Assembly: GCF_014841115.1 (NCBI RefSeq) | Contig: NZ_JACYTP010000008.1 | Location: 1-64,000 of the forward strand | Direction of reading: 5' to 3' | Length of the DNA: 64,000 nucleotides | DNA from: Photobacterium arenosum | GTDB lineage: Bacteria; Pseudomonadota; Gammaproteobacteria; Enterobacterales; Vibrionaceae | Part shown: positions 45,501-53,432 of the stretch, in pieces | Layout: every line of letters starts with the position of its first letter | How positions within the stretch are numbered: position 1 is the stretch's first letter | The notes under the pieces: model-generated | What the model was told of the DNA's origin: nothing | The model's input: only the letters and a program-made list of their open reading frames with translations | Database searches by the model: none | Program-made: the position numbers and the translations under genes

Positions 45501-47320
45501 AAGCAACGCTTGATAACGTTGAAGTTGACCTAGGTTTGAACCGATTCAATTTAACTTCTCACGCTCAAGAAAATTTTGATGGTGGTGCGAAGCCTTGTTT
45601 GGATGAACCTGAATTGATGTGTGTGAGTTTTCGAGGAGAGGTTGCACCTGATCATACGGGGGATAATGTCGATGTGCTTGTGAAAGTTTACGATAAATGG
45701 GGTAATTCGACGGCACATAAAACAATCAATTTAGGTATTGATCAGGCACCACCAGTGATTGCAGATGTTTATAGCATTGGCTCTGATGAGAATGGCAATG
45801 TGCTGATGAACTTCGATATTTCAGATGAAGCCAGTGGCCTGAGTCGCGTTAAATATATCGTGAAAGATTTAGGTGACAGTTTTACTATTGACAAATCTTC
45901 TGCAGATGATGCTATCCATCAACTGACATTTGAGTCTGCAAAACTTGGGAGTAAGAATAGTTTCAGGGTGTATATTGAAGCAGAAGATAATGTTGGTATG
46001 AATGATAAGACAGAATTCACTGTCAATATCCTCAAGCCACAGGCAACTCTGGAACTGCTGGGTGCGCAGAAGAAAGATTCGAATATTGTGCTGGCGAACA
46101 ATACACAGACGTTCAATATCAGTACAGTGACGGATCCGAATTCACGTGCAGAAGTGAAAGGCTATGTGGTGACACTGGAACCACAGGCTGCGGGTCTGAG
46201 CCCAATTACGCTGACTGGAGATTTCAACGGTCTGACAACAGCGACTGAGATTGCAACTCTGACTGAAAGTATGCAGGGTCCGTATCACCTGAAACTGTCG
46301 ATTCTGGATAATCTGGGCCGTTCACTGCCGAGCTATACCCTGAAAGGGGAAGGCTCTCCGGTGACCATCTCGCCACTGATTATTGATATGGCAAGCCCGA
46401 ATATTCTGGATGTTCAGGCAGTGCAAGCGCCTGTCATGCCGACTGTGGATGGCAAATACACCATTCGCTTAACGGCCAACATTCAGGATGCGAACCTGAA
46501 CAGTACCAAGGTAGTGGCAACATTGAACGGTGGCACGAACCCGTCCGATTACACTAAGCCGGCGGAAGCGAGTGGTGTATACACCTTCGACTTTAAAGCA
46601 GCCGTGGGAACACATAACCTGACGATTAAAGCCACTGACTATGCAGGAAATGAAGTCACGTATCCGGTTGCCAATGTTGTTGTGGAGCCGTGGACAGTAC
46701 CAGAAGTTAATATTTCACTTTATGACGATAAACAAACTGAAGTTGGCGGGAGTAAGGTTGTTTGGCTTGACCTTAATTTCACTGAAGCTGTCGAAGAATT
46801 GTCTAAGGAAGATTTGATGATTACCTCCTCGGCTGGAGGAGATGTAGGATATATTGAGCAATTTAATCGAAAGAATGGCACGCATTGGGAAGTGAAATAT
46901 ATTTCGCCAACAGGTGTTGATGCAGATATCAATTTTAGTTTACCCGAAGGGAGCTACATTGCAGCGGATGACGGTATGGTTGGTAAACCTGATAGCCTTG
47001 GAATTAAAGTCTTTGGCACGCCATTAGTCACCCAGATTACATTCCCGGATGGTAGCTCAACGGTTAAACAAGGGCAGACGTTGAGAGTGAAATTTACATT
47101 TAATCGACCTATACCTGATGATATTGAATTGACCCCCAAAAATGGTTGGACCACTTATTGGAGTGCAGCCCAAATAAACTCAGAACGTACGGAGTTTACT
47201 TATGGCTTGTATTCTGATCAGTTAAATAAAGGCACTCAGAGCATTGGTGTTCAGGCTGGTTATGAAGATAAATATGGGAATTACGGCCAAGGAAAAACAG
47301 CCAATATATACGTTCAGTAA
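39548..47320 (+). CDS. Giant Ig-like repeat lipoprotein
   Basis: A 2590-residue exported protein. The start appears to be GTG 39548 (GTG 39557 also possible). Neither has a good ribosome site, and an in-frame TAA at 39521 prevents a longer start. The lipobox LLSAC puts the lipidated Cys at residue 20, with Gly-Ser next, so outer-membrane sorting is likely. A carboxypeptidase-regulatory-like beta domain follows (about 34-100, ILSGVVFDAAVSNARVSVYE), then a helical domain (about 130-290). From about 300 to the end come many Ig-like or cadherin-like units with recurrent DxTAPT, TDGNGN, DNxGP and VDTTPPD linkers. A surface adhesin or structural role is plausible. Two stretches (about 45.1-46.0 kb and 46.7-47.3 kb) are clearly more AT-rich than the rest of the gene. 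Confidence 0.8.
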   Translation: MANVFRQIVLLLLFVLLSACGSEETYPEYPKDRQQGILSGVVFDAAVSNARVSVYEFSNGKAGRLLAATNTNPDGRFSIALTAGTTPLYIEANGGGYLDPHSKNVVTVNDRGPLKFRAYVNFVEGQNRNVMLTPLTNIAAGLAEYNFQRLGQQTAAAIESANAAVNSQYGFDVFSVQPLDISVGNYSAVATQGHQYGAFLLAYSSAAYELLEKSGGSDKEKLIYTSYNLVDLQYRDIQATGQLDGWSLDEVSALPVALSFGLQKLNVEYYTNTLAQHLLRVVNNPDINISSTPASDYTPLVNRLNNASGGIYAPRAPVSIDEDAPEVVRFGNETLSGSGLVSVKVTDFIGIEYAEVFLQTKTAESGWGELENCKNGISSLCSVQSEAFDSGVRETLVVTKVNTLEIDKLSAEPVEGRLVLKVADVLGNADDAQSVSFRWDNLAPVINITSPKTFNPVNKAFYTLTGTIKDAGSEIASATIAVNAGAPDVLNCTMQKDPDTQEDVCAFTQNFDRGLFIGGQTTFFLTATDGNGNKSQTQYLILSDTTAPTQSVAFPEVAMKFFDADTGEYQDNLTQEYFQDLYGKQYLNLNYAYALQGLKGVHPEVDFADFTTLVLDQNQVPYLTLSVSDATGSSEVTSSSAEELNVIVTYEAGKIGEPVAITRTVKSNLGQLPHEVFPAPDSEGYISEARYFIPFVREIFGADFTRVDESYAQTITIVTEDGSGNLSVPYKFQFKSTFNLPSIKVTSPYIGASATIERLNASGQWASIASCKMLAEPSKTGGGTLKDTASCQTHSQFAGEIHRVTVTGSTQFYKWSQNALTEFDLTEEHGLRSYGMVGGESGDREFIITELSVFQSGFFDYLFDKSNKTQGTAQGILSDVNAMFGEQTSQFFGFNPTTTYYANNDELLTIPNPPSSKYLYRFLLEAMGDIANASAVQNSTDLAKLYYTDIVGDGKPDGKNAAGQQLYFANDPLGENYYREKLGEHFYDFVKTKFTGKVDDKVAMYYANRFAKSDPTLQSQKVFNTPAEAVDQEPPAVSLDPLASNAIQLFNKWYVSGDLSAIVNVTDPSGLDKSAQPTKLELFWGVDTESNATTATGILANKIDNDAYAEKHQFGLDTANDYPGIARLDLLLSATDREGNSHGYNGQAKKATIFIVDNDPPKYTFVPPFKADSLPDTTYINTNFKQTLKFEVDERVGEDPAKRRFIFRNGTKERVVTQEESKSESNIVTLYLCLDTQCAADLEIPKPVHLDAGSWTLITEGADKLGNFIPATDPNVGRFRVNVDFQAPEVLDSDVELLGGNSQWSPLAVLNNGIGNVSALGDIELKLHTGAGLIDLAPCGPDCSTVPAYLLGDKANTKMQLVAANLDHGKTYTLYITARDTAYPPNEGEGTFAFKIDKIGPAIATPTLKDGTAPELSGNIMGTKFIANIASITDDSSVENISFWQELSASEVKLVEPFKPEGLTNINIDLQKANTSLINTSEGHQIKVFVKATDKYGFESRSNAVSTYFDNEGPTITLNNFDEVNDFVEPGYVFSISVQDEGTDPIKPGSVVYWTYTGTTPPPGVAGTQPTNPNEIETNMQQKFTLKINAEDIRGNLQDKTTFAIQVDTTPPDASLTARYQSNNLEISPAQTITEVGTVDLYLNAVDPESGIDKVEATLFRVGTEQGETIVFSPVPGNETQRKATLNTQIANDGKYNLVVDVYNKTKVNQGSPRQKTTVVRPLTVQREGYSLTVLNPANFGTFTFGQSLRAEFGIQNAEGAVLNKLECWLREDYTGDGAPDNDTSGYYKVYTNTASPVCQFDNIDRNMANNPVLITRTTASNDAKVDQIFSFNMVDIDAPVITNKDNFKLKQGDVDTVGDVKKLTVRVTVDDVLSGMDSNAEVKLHKGLTEYEPTNIQPSNGNKTITYAFTGNYNDFIRSNDVEHFVKVSGLKDKAGNIVLDSDSTIQLQVPNVKPSVEVIGIKEGDYINSKTVDFALKIGVGQEATLDNVEVDLGLNRFNLTSHAQENFDGGAKPCLDEPELMCVSFRGEVAPDHTGDNVDVLVKVYDKWGNSTAHKTINLGIDQAPPVIADVYSIGSDENGNVLMNFDISDEASGLSRVKYIVKDLGDSFTIDKSSADDAIHQLTFESAKLGSKNSFRVYIEAEDNVGMNDKTEFTVNILKPQATLELLGAQKKDSNIVLANNTQTFNISTVTDPNSRAEVKGYVVTLEPQAAGLSPITLTGDFNGLTTATEIATLTESMQGPYHLKLSILDNLGRSLPSYTLKGEGSPVTISPLIIDMASPNILDVQAVQAPVMPTVDGKYTIRLTANIQDANLNSTKVVATLNGGTNPSDYTKPAEASGVYTFDFKAAVGTHNLTIKATDYAGNEVTYPVANVVVEPWTVPEVNISLYDDKQTEVGGSKVVWLDLNFTEAVEELSKEDLMITSSAGGDVGYIEQFNRKNGTHWEVKYISPTGVDADINFSLPEGSYIAADDGMVGKPDSLGIKVFGTPLVTQITFPDGSSTVKQGQTLRVKFTFNRPIPDDIELTPKNGWTTYWSAAQINSERTEFTYGLYSDQLNKGTQSIGVQAGYEDKYGNYGQGKTANIYVQ

Positions 47321-47329
47321 GCACTAAAA

Positions 47330-47356
47330 ATCACCGCCGTTCGGCGGTGATTTTTT
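47330..47356 (+). terminator. Terminator of the giant lipoprotein gene
   Basis: ATCACCGCC/GGCGGTGAT with a GTTC loop, followed by TTTTT; perfect 9-bp stem ten bases after the stop. Confidence 0.95.
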
Positions 47357-48077
47357 ATCTCCCCCAACGACACCTCGAATCTCTCTTCAATTAATCCATC
47401 ATTCTCGTAGGATGTTTTTCGGCGGTCCCGAGCACTCAATAGTACTCTTCAGTCAATGATAACTACATACATAAATACATATCGTGATGTATTGCATTCA
47501 AGTAAATGTATACACTAATGCTTATATTAGTTTTACCTATTTGAAGAGATGATAAATTAATAAAAAACGCTGTTCTTCTCACTTTTTATGACATTTTTTG
47601 GCAATGGTAATTATTTTTAGCTGGTTTTATCCGGTGAGTTGAGTGCTGCGTCAGGCTATTCGAACGTTGCATCAGGGGAAGCCAGTACGGCTTTGGAAAT
47701 ATTACCAAAGCTATCTGTGACCACAATAGACTGCAGGGTGAGAGCACGTATGTTTACTTTTTGAACGCACGTAAGTTCTCTCGGGCTGGTTGAGTAATAA
47801 TTAGACACCTCATGCATTTCACACCAGTGGCAGGCGGTTAAAAATCACTCTTTTTGTAGATCCCAACATGCTTTTTATATGGTGATTTTACAACTTGTTA
47901 ACTCATGCTCTCACCCTGCAATAGACTGGGCTTTACTGAAGCATCTGACGTGGGTGATAGAAAGTGAAATAAATCAAATGAATTGAACGAATAATTAATG
48001 GAGATTATGTTGGCGGGGTAATGCTTAGGTTGGCTATGTAAGGATTCTCCCTCAATCCAGAGGGAGAAACGTGCAGG
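47357..48077. other. Gene-free region containing a miniature element and decayed coding remnants
   Basis: About 720 bases between the giant gene's terminator and the vasH stop. A 187-bp miniature element (listed separately) sits at 47733-47919. Around it, the minus strand reads SIVVTDSFGNISKAVLASPD and then TFE-stop at about 47664-47735, which looks like the C-terminal end of an Ig-like protein cut by the element. This is a guess from one frame. The rest shows nothing recognisable. Confidence 0.4.
47733..47919. mobile_element. 187-bp MITE-like element with 8-bp target duplication
   Basis: Terminal inverted repeats of 14 perfect bases, GCAGGGTGAGAGCA at 47733-47746 and TGCTCTCACCCTGC at 47906-47919, bound a 187-bp segment with no coding capacity. 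The octamer AATAGACT occurs directly outside both ends (47725-47732 and 47920-47927), a perfect target-site duplication. These are the marks of a non-autonomous insertion moved by a transposase encoded elsewhere. The parent IS family is not identified; 8-bp duplications are made by several families. Confidence 0.85.
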
Positions 48078-49691
48078 CTAAGGCAAGATCTCATACTTCT
48101 TGATTTTATGATTGAGCGTACTCACAGGGACAGCCAGCGATTCAGCGGCTTTTCGAGTCTGCCAATTAAAACGCTCCAGAGTTTTGATAATGACATCCCG
48201 CTCGTACTGATTGACCGAATCTTTTAATGATCCGGCGTCAATCTCGGGTAATTCAACCTCAAAAATCGTTTCTTCGGGGATATCAGCAGGAATAAAGGTA
48301 TCCATTTCACCCAGTTCCAGTGCGTCTACCGTTTCAAAATCCGACAGCAGCACCGCTCGCTCTATGACATTTCTCAGCTCCCTGACATTACCCGGAAAGC
48401 CGTACTCCAGCAGTTGCTTGCGGGCTTTTTTGCTCAACACCGGCTCGCTGTCCAGCTGCATTTTCTGGCTGGTATGCGTAATAAAGTGCTCTGCCAGTGG
48501 CAGAATGTCATCCTGACGTTCACGCAGTGGCGGCAGATTAATCGGAAAGACATTCAGACGGTAAAACAGGTCGGCGCGAAACTCGGCTTTCTGGATTTTA
48601 TCCATCAGATTACAGTGCGTTGCCGCAACCACACGAACATCAATACTGCGCTCTTCACTGCTGCCAATGGCACGGAATTTACGTTCTTGTAATACACGCA
48701 GTAACTTGGCCTGGAGCAGCAGTGGCATATCACCGATTTCATCAAGAAAAAGCGTGCCGCCATCGGCAGCTTCAAACAGACCAATTTTGTCTTTATCAGC
48801 GCCGGTAAAAGCGCCTTTTTTATGACCAAACAGCTCCGACTCGAGCAATTGCTCCGGGATAGCCGCGCAGTTCTGCGCGATAAAGGGTTTATCTGAGCGA
48901 TTGGAATTGTCGTGAATATAGCGGGCAATCACTTCCTTGCCAGCGCCGGTTTCGCCTCGCAGCAACACATCAACCGGTAAGGTAAGAATGCGTTGCAGCC
49001 GTTCCAGTACCTGACGCATTGGTTCGCTTTCCGCAATCGGCCCATCATAGTTGGGCTTTTTGCGGGCTTTCAGCTGCTGATTTTCGCGGTTAAGCGCGGC
49101 ATTGTCGGCTTCTAAATTGCGCAGGCTGGTGTGGTAAGTGTCCAGCAGGGTGGCTTGACGAATACTGGTGCCAGCCAGTTTGGTAAAGACAGACAGTGAC
49201 TGTTCATCATCGATCAGGCATAAGTCGAACAACACCAGTAATCCAACGGTGAGGTTCTGGTGATCTTTCAGCGGCCAGGCCAGCAGGTTGGCACTGTGCA
49301 GACCCATAGCTGCTTCGTTCTGATAAATCAGGTCACAGTTATAGCCGGAGTAGGTGTACAGATCGTTGATCAGGACGATCTCGCCAGAAGTGATGGCATA
49401 ACCCAAAGGGTCATTATCTTTTAGCATATCAAGCTGCATTGGCAGCCAGGTATGGTCAATAATGGCTTGCTCATGCTTGTGTACGCTGAGGGGAACTAAT
49501 GCCTGTCCGGTTTGATCCAGCACGTACATGATGCCGTGCTTCGCCTGAGTCAGTTGTCGTGCCGCAGCCAGAATGGCGTCCATAGTGGACGCCAGCTGTG
49601 TACGGTCTGACAATGTCTGACTGATTGCCAGTAGCAGGTTATTGAGTTCTCCAGAATTAACTGAAGGCATACTCGATCGATCCTTGTTCAT
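48078..49691 (-). CDS. vasH: Sigma-54-dependent activator of type VI secretion
   Basis: A bacterial enhancer-binding protein of about 537 residues. The N-terminal GAF domain (about 25-180) is followed by a sigma-54 AAA+ domain (about 215-455) with Walker A GETGAGKE, the sigma-54-contacting GAFTGAD loop, Walker B GGTLFLDEIGDMP and the arginine-finger region FRADLFYRLNVFPI. A Fis-type HTH ends it (NWQTRKAAESLAVPVSTLNH). Layout and the place right after clpV match VasH, which activates hcp operons. The start is uncertain: ATG 49691 overlaps clpV by 35 bases, while ATG 49670 has AAGGA about ten bases upstream. Its likely target, a sigma-54 promoter before hcp, is present at 52762. Confidence 0.92.
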   Translation of the reverse strand: MNKDRSSMPSVNSGELNNLLLAISQTLSDRTQLASTMDAILAAARQLTQAKHGIMYVLDQTGQALVPLSVHKHEQAIIDHTWLPMQLDMLKDNDPLGYAITSGEIVLINDLYTYSGYNCDLIYQNEAAMGLHSANLLAWPLKDHQNLTVGLLVLFDLCLIDDEQSLSVFTKLAGTSIRQATLLDTYHTSLRNLEADNAALNRENQQLKARKKPNYDGPIAESEPMRQVLERLQRILTLPVDVLLRGETGAGKEVIARYIHDNSNRSDKPFIAQNCAAIPEQLLESELFGHKKGAFTGADKDKIGLFEAADGGTLFLDEIGDMPLLLQAKLLRVLQERKFRAIGSSEERSIDVRVVAATHCNLMDKIQKAEFRADLFYRLNVFPINLPPLRERQDDILPLAEHFITHTSQKMQLDSEPVLSKKARKQLLEYGFPGNVRELRNVIERAVLLSDFETVDALELGEMDTFIPADIPEETIFEVELPEIDAGSLKDSVNQYERDVIIKTLERFNWQTRKAAESLAVPVSTLNHKIKKYEILP

Positions 49692-52317
49692 CAACAGAAA
49701 CTGTCAGTGTGGTGTGAACACTTTCTTCACCCTGATGCCCCAACAGTTCATTGGAGAGCTGAGGCAGAAGCTGACGGTTGATCACGGCATCGATATTACG
49801 TGCACCGGTTTCGCTCAGTCGGCAGTGGCCCAGCACAAAGTCGACCAGATCCTGTTCAAAGGCCAGCGTCAGGTCGTGATTGGCTTTCAGGCGGGCGCCG
49901 AGTTTGCCCAGCTTGTGCTGAATAATGTCGGTCATCGCGTCATCGGCCAGGGGCAGATAAGGAATCACGTTCATTCGGGCCAGCAGTGCCGGTTTGAAAT
50001 AGCGGTTCAGTGTCGGACGAATGGCATCAGCAATCTGCGGCGCGGTGATGTCGCCGCTTTGCTGAGTCAGCGCTTCGATTTCTTGCGTCGCCAGGTTACT
50101 GGTCATCAGGATCAGGGTGTTTTTGAAGTCAATTGCCCGGCCTTCGCCGTCGTTCAGTGTGCCCTTGTCGAAGACCTGATAAAACAGGTTCATCACTTCC
50201 GGATCGGCTTTTTCCACTTCATCCAGCAGCACCACAGAATACGGGCGCTGACGCACGGCTTCAGTCAGCATGCCACCTTCACCGTAACCCACGTAACCCG
50301 GCGGTGAACCGATCAGGCGCGAAACGGTGTGCTTCTCCTGGAACTCAGACATGTTGATGGTCGTCATAAAGCGGTCGCCACCGAACAGCTGATCAGCAAT
50401 GACGCGGGCCGTTTCCGTTTTACCTACACCACTCGGGCCAACCAGCAGGAAGACACCCATAGGGGCATCCGGATTCATCAATCCGGCTTTGGCGGCGCGG
50501 ATGCCTTCACTGAGCGAGCTGATCGCAAACGGCTGGCCCTTGATCACGCTTCCCAGTGACTCATCTAATTGCAGCACCGAGGAAGACTCGTCTTTTAATA
50601 CTTTACCGACTGGTACGCCGGTCCAGTCTGCGATGACCTGGCTGATTTCTTCGGGGCCAACTTCAAAGTGAACCAGCACTTCGTTTGTACGGCAGGCATC
50701 CAGTGCTTCCTGACAGCGCAGAATGGCAGCACGAATTGAGGCTTCATCCATATCTGTTGCGTTGTCATCCGCTTCGTCTTCAGCAGAGGCTGTCTCTGTG
50801 GCTTCGCCAGTGGCAATATGCAGCTTCTGGCGCAGGCTGATCATTTCATCAATCAGAGACTTTTCTTGATGCCATTGGGCTGTCAGTGCTGTCAGTTCAT
50901 GGTTCAAGTCAGTGATCTGGTTTTCAATCTGCGGGATAAGGGACGCATTTTTCTTATCGCCGGTTTGCTGCAGCTCGTCGCGCTTCAGGCCTTCCAGTTC
51001 CCGATTAAGCGAGGCAATCTGTTGTTGCAGGCTTTCAACCGGAGCGGGTGTCGCTCTCAGGCTGATATTGACGCGGGCACACGCGGTATCCAGCACATCA
51101 ATGGCTTTATCCGGCAGCTGACGACCGGAGATATAGCGAGAAGACAGCTCTGCCGCATAGGCGATAGCATCATCCCGCACATAGATATTGTGGGCTTTTT
51201 CATAAGCCGGACGCAGGCCGCGAATAATCAGGGCAGCCTCTTTCGGTGAAGGCTCGTCTAACTTCACCAATTGGAAGCGGCGGGCCAGCGCCGGATCTTT
51301 TTCGAAGTATTTTTTGTATTCCGACCAGGTGGTCGCCGCGATGGTTTTCACTTCACCCCGTGCCAGCGCGGGTTTGAGCAGGTTAGCGGCGTCACTGCCA
51401 CCGGCCTGATTACCGCCGCCAACCAGCGTATGGGCTTCATCAATGAAAAGAATAATAGGCGTCGGTGAGTTTTTGACTTCATCAAGGACGCCATTCAGGC
51501 GTTTTTCGAACTCGCCTTTTACACTGGCACCGGCTTGCAACAAACCCATATCCAGGCCGAACAGTTCGACGCCTTTGAGGATATCCGGCACATCGCCTTC
51601 AACAATTTTCAGCGCCAGGCCTTCTACCACGGCGGTTTTGCCGACACCCGGTTCACCGACTGCAATGGGATTATTCTTACGGCGACGGGCGAGAATATCG
51701 ATGATCTGGCGAATTTCCCGGTCGCGGCAGAACACAGGGTCGATCTTACCTTCACGTGCTTTACCGGTGAAATCTATGGTGAATTTACTCAAAGCAGTGC
51801 CTTCCTGGCGCGGATCGCTGCTCTCGGTATTGGCAACCTGCGCTTCAATGGAATCTGCGGTGAACTGATCAAAGTTTCGTTTCAGGGTTTCGCTGTTGAT
51901 TGGTTCGAACAAGCTCTGAATGTCATGCTGGCCGTAACGTACCGGGTTTTTAACCAGTGTCAGCAGTAATGCCCCGGTTCGGATTTGTTGCTGCCCTAAG
52001 TCGATGGATGACATCAGCCAGGTTTCCTGCAGCCATTCAATCAACAGGGCAGAAAAGACAGGTTTACCACCGGCCGATTTATCACTGCGCTGCAGCGAAG
52101 CATTCAGTGACTGGCGAATTAAATTTTCGGAGCAGTCAAAACTTGCCAGAATTAAGTCGAAATCACTATTTGGGCGTTCAAGCAGACTAAGCAAATAATG
52201 CTCAATCGATACTTCCGTTGAACGTTCAGAAACAGCGAGTGCGGCTGCATCTTCCAGTGCGACTTTCGCAATAGGATGCAGGCGTTGAATCAGAGAAGCT
52301 AAATTTACGTTAATCAT
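49657..52317 (-). CDS. clpV: T6SS ATPase ClpV (TssH)
   Basis: An 886-residue AAA+ unfoldase that disassembles contracted type VI sheaths in the cytoplasm for reuse. The N-terminal domain (about 1-150) holds the Clp-N repeats that bind the sheath. AAA-1 has GEPGVGKTAVVEGLA and ILFIDEAHTLVGGG; a coiled-coil middle region (about 410-540) carries EGLKRDELQQTGDKK; AAA-2 has GPSGVGKTETARVIADQL and VVLLDEVEKADPEV. It differs from ClpB by its N-domain and by context: vasH follows with overlap, and hcp is divergent 535 bases upstream. No other core T6SS genes are present in the window. Confidence 0.95.
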   Translation of the reverse strand: MINVNLASLIQRLHPIAKVALEDAAALAVSERSTEVSIEHYLLSLLERPNSDFDLILASFDCSENLIRQSLNASLQRSDKSAGGKPVFSALLIEWLQETWLMSSIDLGQQQIRTGALLLTLVKNPVRYGQHDIQSLFEPINSETLKRNFDQFTADSIEAQVANTESSDPRQEGTALSKFTIDFTGKAREGKIDPVFCRDREIRQIIDILARRRKNNPIAVGEPGVGKTAVVEGLALKIVEGDVPDILKGVELFGLDMGLLQAGASVKGEFEKRLNGVLDEVKNSPTPIILFIDEAHTLVGGGNQAGGSDAANLLKPALARGEVKTIAATTWSEYKKYFEKDPALARRFQLVKLDEPSPKEAALIIRGLRPAYEKAHNIYVRDDAIAYAAELSSRYISGRQLPDKAIDVLDTACARVNISLRATPAPVESLQQQIASLNRELEGLKRDELQQTGDKKNASLIPQIENQITDLNHELTALTAQWHQEKSLIDEMISLRQKLHIATGEATETASAEDEADDNATDMDEASIRAAILRCQEALDACRTNEVLVHFEVGPEEISQVIADWTGVPVGKVLKDESSSVLQLDESLGSVIKGQPFAISSLSEGIRAAKAGLMNPDAPMGVFLLVGPSGVGKTETARVIADQLFGGDRFMTTINMSEFQEKHTVSRLIGSPPGYVGYGEGGMLTEAVRQRPYSVVLLDEVEKADPEVMNLFYQVFDKGTLNDGEGRAIDFKNTLILMTSNLATQEIEALTQQSGDITAPQIADAIRPTLNRYFKPALLARMNVIPYLPLADDAMTDIIQHKLGKLGARLKANHDLTLAFEQDLVDFVLGHCRLSETGARNIDAVINRQLLPQLSNELLGHQGEESVHTTLTVSVDEQGSIEYAFS

Positions 52318-52851
52318 AGGCCCATCAAATTCGAATCAGGTAAAGCCCGGATTATAATCAGATTTTAAAAAGGCCGATGGCCGAATCCAGTGCGATAAGT
52401 CGCTGTATTAGTAACTATTTTAATACTTGGTGGCAATTAGCATGGATGCATGGTGGTAAGGGGTTTCACTATGAGCTTTTTAATAGGAAAAAGCACTGCA
52501 AAGGCAGGCAATTTAACGGATGTCGAAAAATGTGGCAGAGGTTTAAGATTTCACTAAATAAGCGAGAGCTGGCCAGATAAATTGGCGTTTATATAAAAAG
52601 AAGAAAGACAGTTAAAAGGAAAATATGGATGTGAAAATGGTTGCTGCAAATTTCGGGTTAAAAAAACAAAAAATTAGAAAATTTCCCAAAAAGTTGGCAA
52701 TAAAAATGAGTTAAAAATTAACGAAAAGTTGTAAGACGCTGTTTTTAAATGAAATTAAAAGCTGGCACGGTGATTGCATTTTATTAATCATCGCAAAGAG
52801 CAGCGTTATGCTCTACTTATCTAAATGATTAAAATTTAAGGGAAAGTGATT
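52318..52851. other. Divergent clpV / hcp control region
   Basis: 534 AT-rich bases between clpV and hcp. The hcp side has a consensus sigma-54 promoter (listed separately). No matching sigma-54 element was found on the clpV side by eye. A-rich tracts between about 52590 and 52740 could favour bending and hold upstream activator sites for VasH, but no inverted repeat stands out. Confidence 0.5.
52762..52778 (+). promoter_or_regulatory. Consensus sigma-54 promoter of hcp
   Basis: CTGGCACGGTGATTGCA has the -24 GG and -12 GC with exact 10-base spacing and matches the consensus YTGGCACGNNNNTTGCW throughout. It lies 74 bases before hcp ATG and implies a start site near 52789. It agrees with the VasH-type activator at 48078-49691, known to drive hcp in Vibrio. 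Confidence 0.9.
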
Positions 52852-53370
52852 ATGCCAACTCCAGCTTATATGTCTATTCATGGTGAAACTCAGGGTCACA
52901 TTACTAAAGATGCTTACACGGCAGATTCTGTTGGTAACACTTGGCAGGAAGCACACGTTGACGAATTCCTGGTTCAGGAACTGGACCATGTTCTGACTGT
53001 TCCTCGTGACCCACAAAGCGGTCAGCCAACAGGTCAGCGTGTTCATCGTCCAATTATTGTGACTAAGCAGCAAGACCGTACTTCGCCATTGCTGTTCAAC
53101 GCATTGGTCAGCGGTGAGAAGCTGCCAGAAGCTTACATCAACTTCTACCGCACTTCGACTCAAGGCAAGCAAGAGCATTACTACACCATCAAACTGATTG
53201 ATGCACTGCTGGTTGATATGCAAACCCGTATGGCGCACTGCCAGGATGCAGCTACCTCTGACCGTGTGGTTGAAGAAGTACTGAAACTGACTTACCGCGC
53301 CATTGAAGTGACCCACGAAGTCTGTGGTACTGCAGGTAACGACGACTGGCGTACGCCGCGCGAAGCGTAA
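52852..53370 (+). CDS. hcp: Hcp, T6SS tube protein
   Basis: A 172-residue protein that stacks as hexameric rings to form the inner tube. Starts MPTPAYMSIHGETQGHITKD, with the family segments HRPIIVTKQQDRTSPLL, FYRTSTQGKQEHYYTIKL and the ending DDWRTPREA. Length and sequence are as in V. cholerae Hcp. ATG 52852 follows AAGGGAAAG; GTG 52846 is not needed. It is transcribed from a sigma-54 promoter and followed by a GC hairpin before vgrG. Confidence 0.97.
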   Translation: MPTPAYMSIHGETQGHITKDAYTADSVGNTWQEAHVDEFLVQELDHVLTVPRDPQSGQPTGQRVHRPIIVTKQQDRTSPLLFNALVSGEKLPEAYINFYRTSTQGKQEHYYTIKLIDALLVDMQTRMAHCQDAATSDRVVEEVLKLTYRAIEVTHEVCGTAGNDDWRTPREA

Positions 53371-53385
53371 TAACGCCGATTCATG

Positions 53386-53407
53386 GGGGCCGGCTCCGGC
53401 CCCTTTT
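53386..53407 (+). terminator. Hairpin between hcp and vgrG
   Basis: GGGGCCGG/CCGGCCCC with a two-base spacer and TTTT after it, 15 bases past the hcp stop and 26 before vgrG. It probably stops a large share of transcripts, so that Hcp is made in excess over VgrG. Confidence 0.85.
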
Positions 53408-53432
53408 GTCATAGTTGTATCAGGTAAAAGTA

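Noticed and set aside
47641..47732. Plus-strand reading SAASGYSNVASGEASTA, resembling YadA head repeats
   Set aside because: Only one short unit; the minus-strand reading as an Ig-like C-terminus is equally plausible, and neither is an intact gene.
50818..51969. Plus-strand frames of about 140 codons opposite clpV
   Set aside because: Mirror frames of the clpV coding sequence, without ribosome sites.
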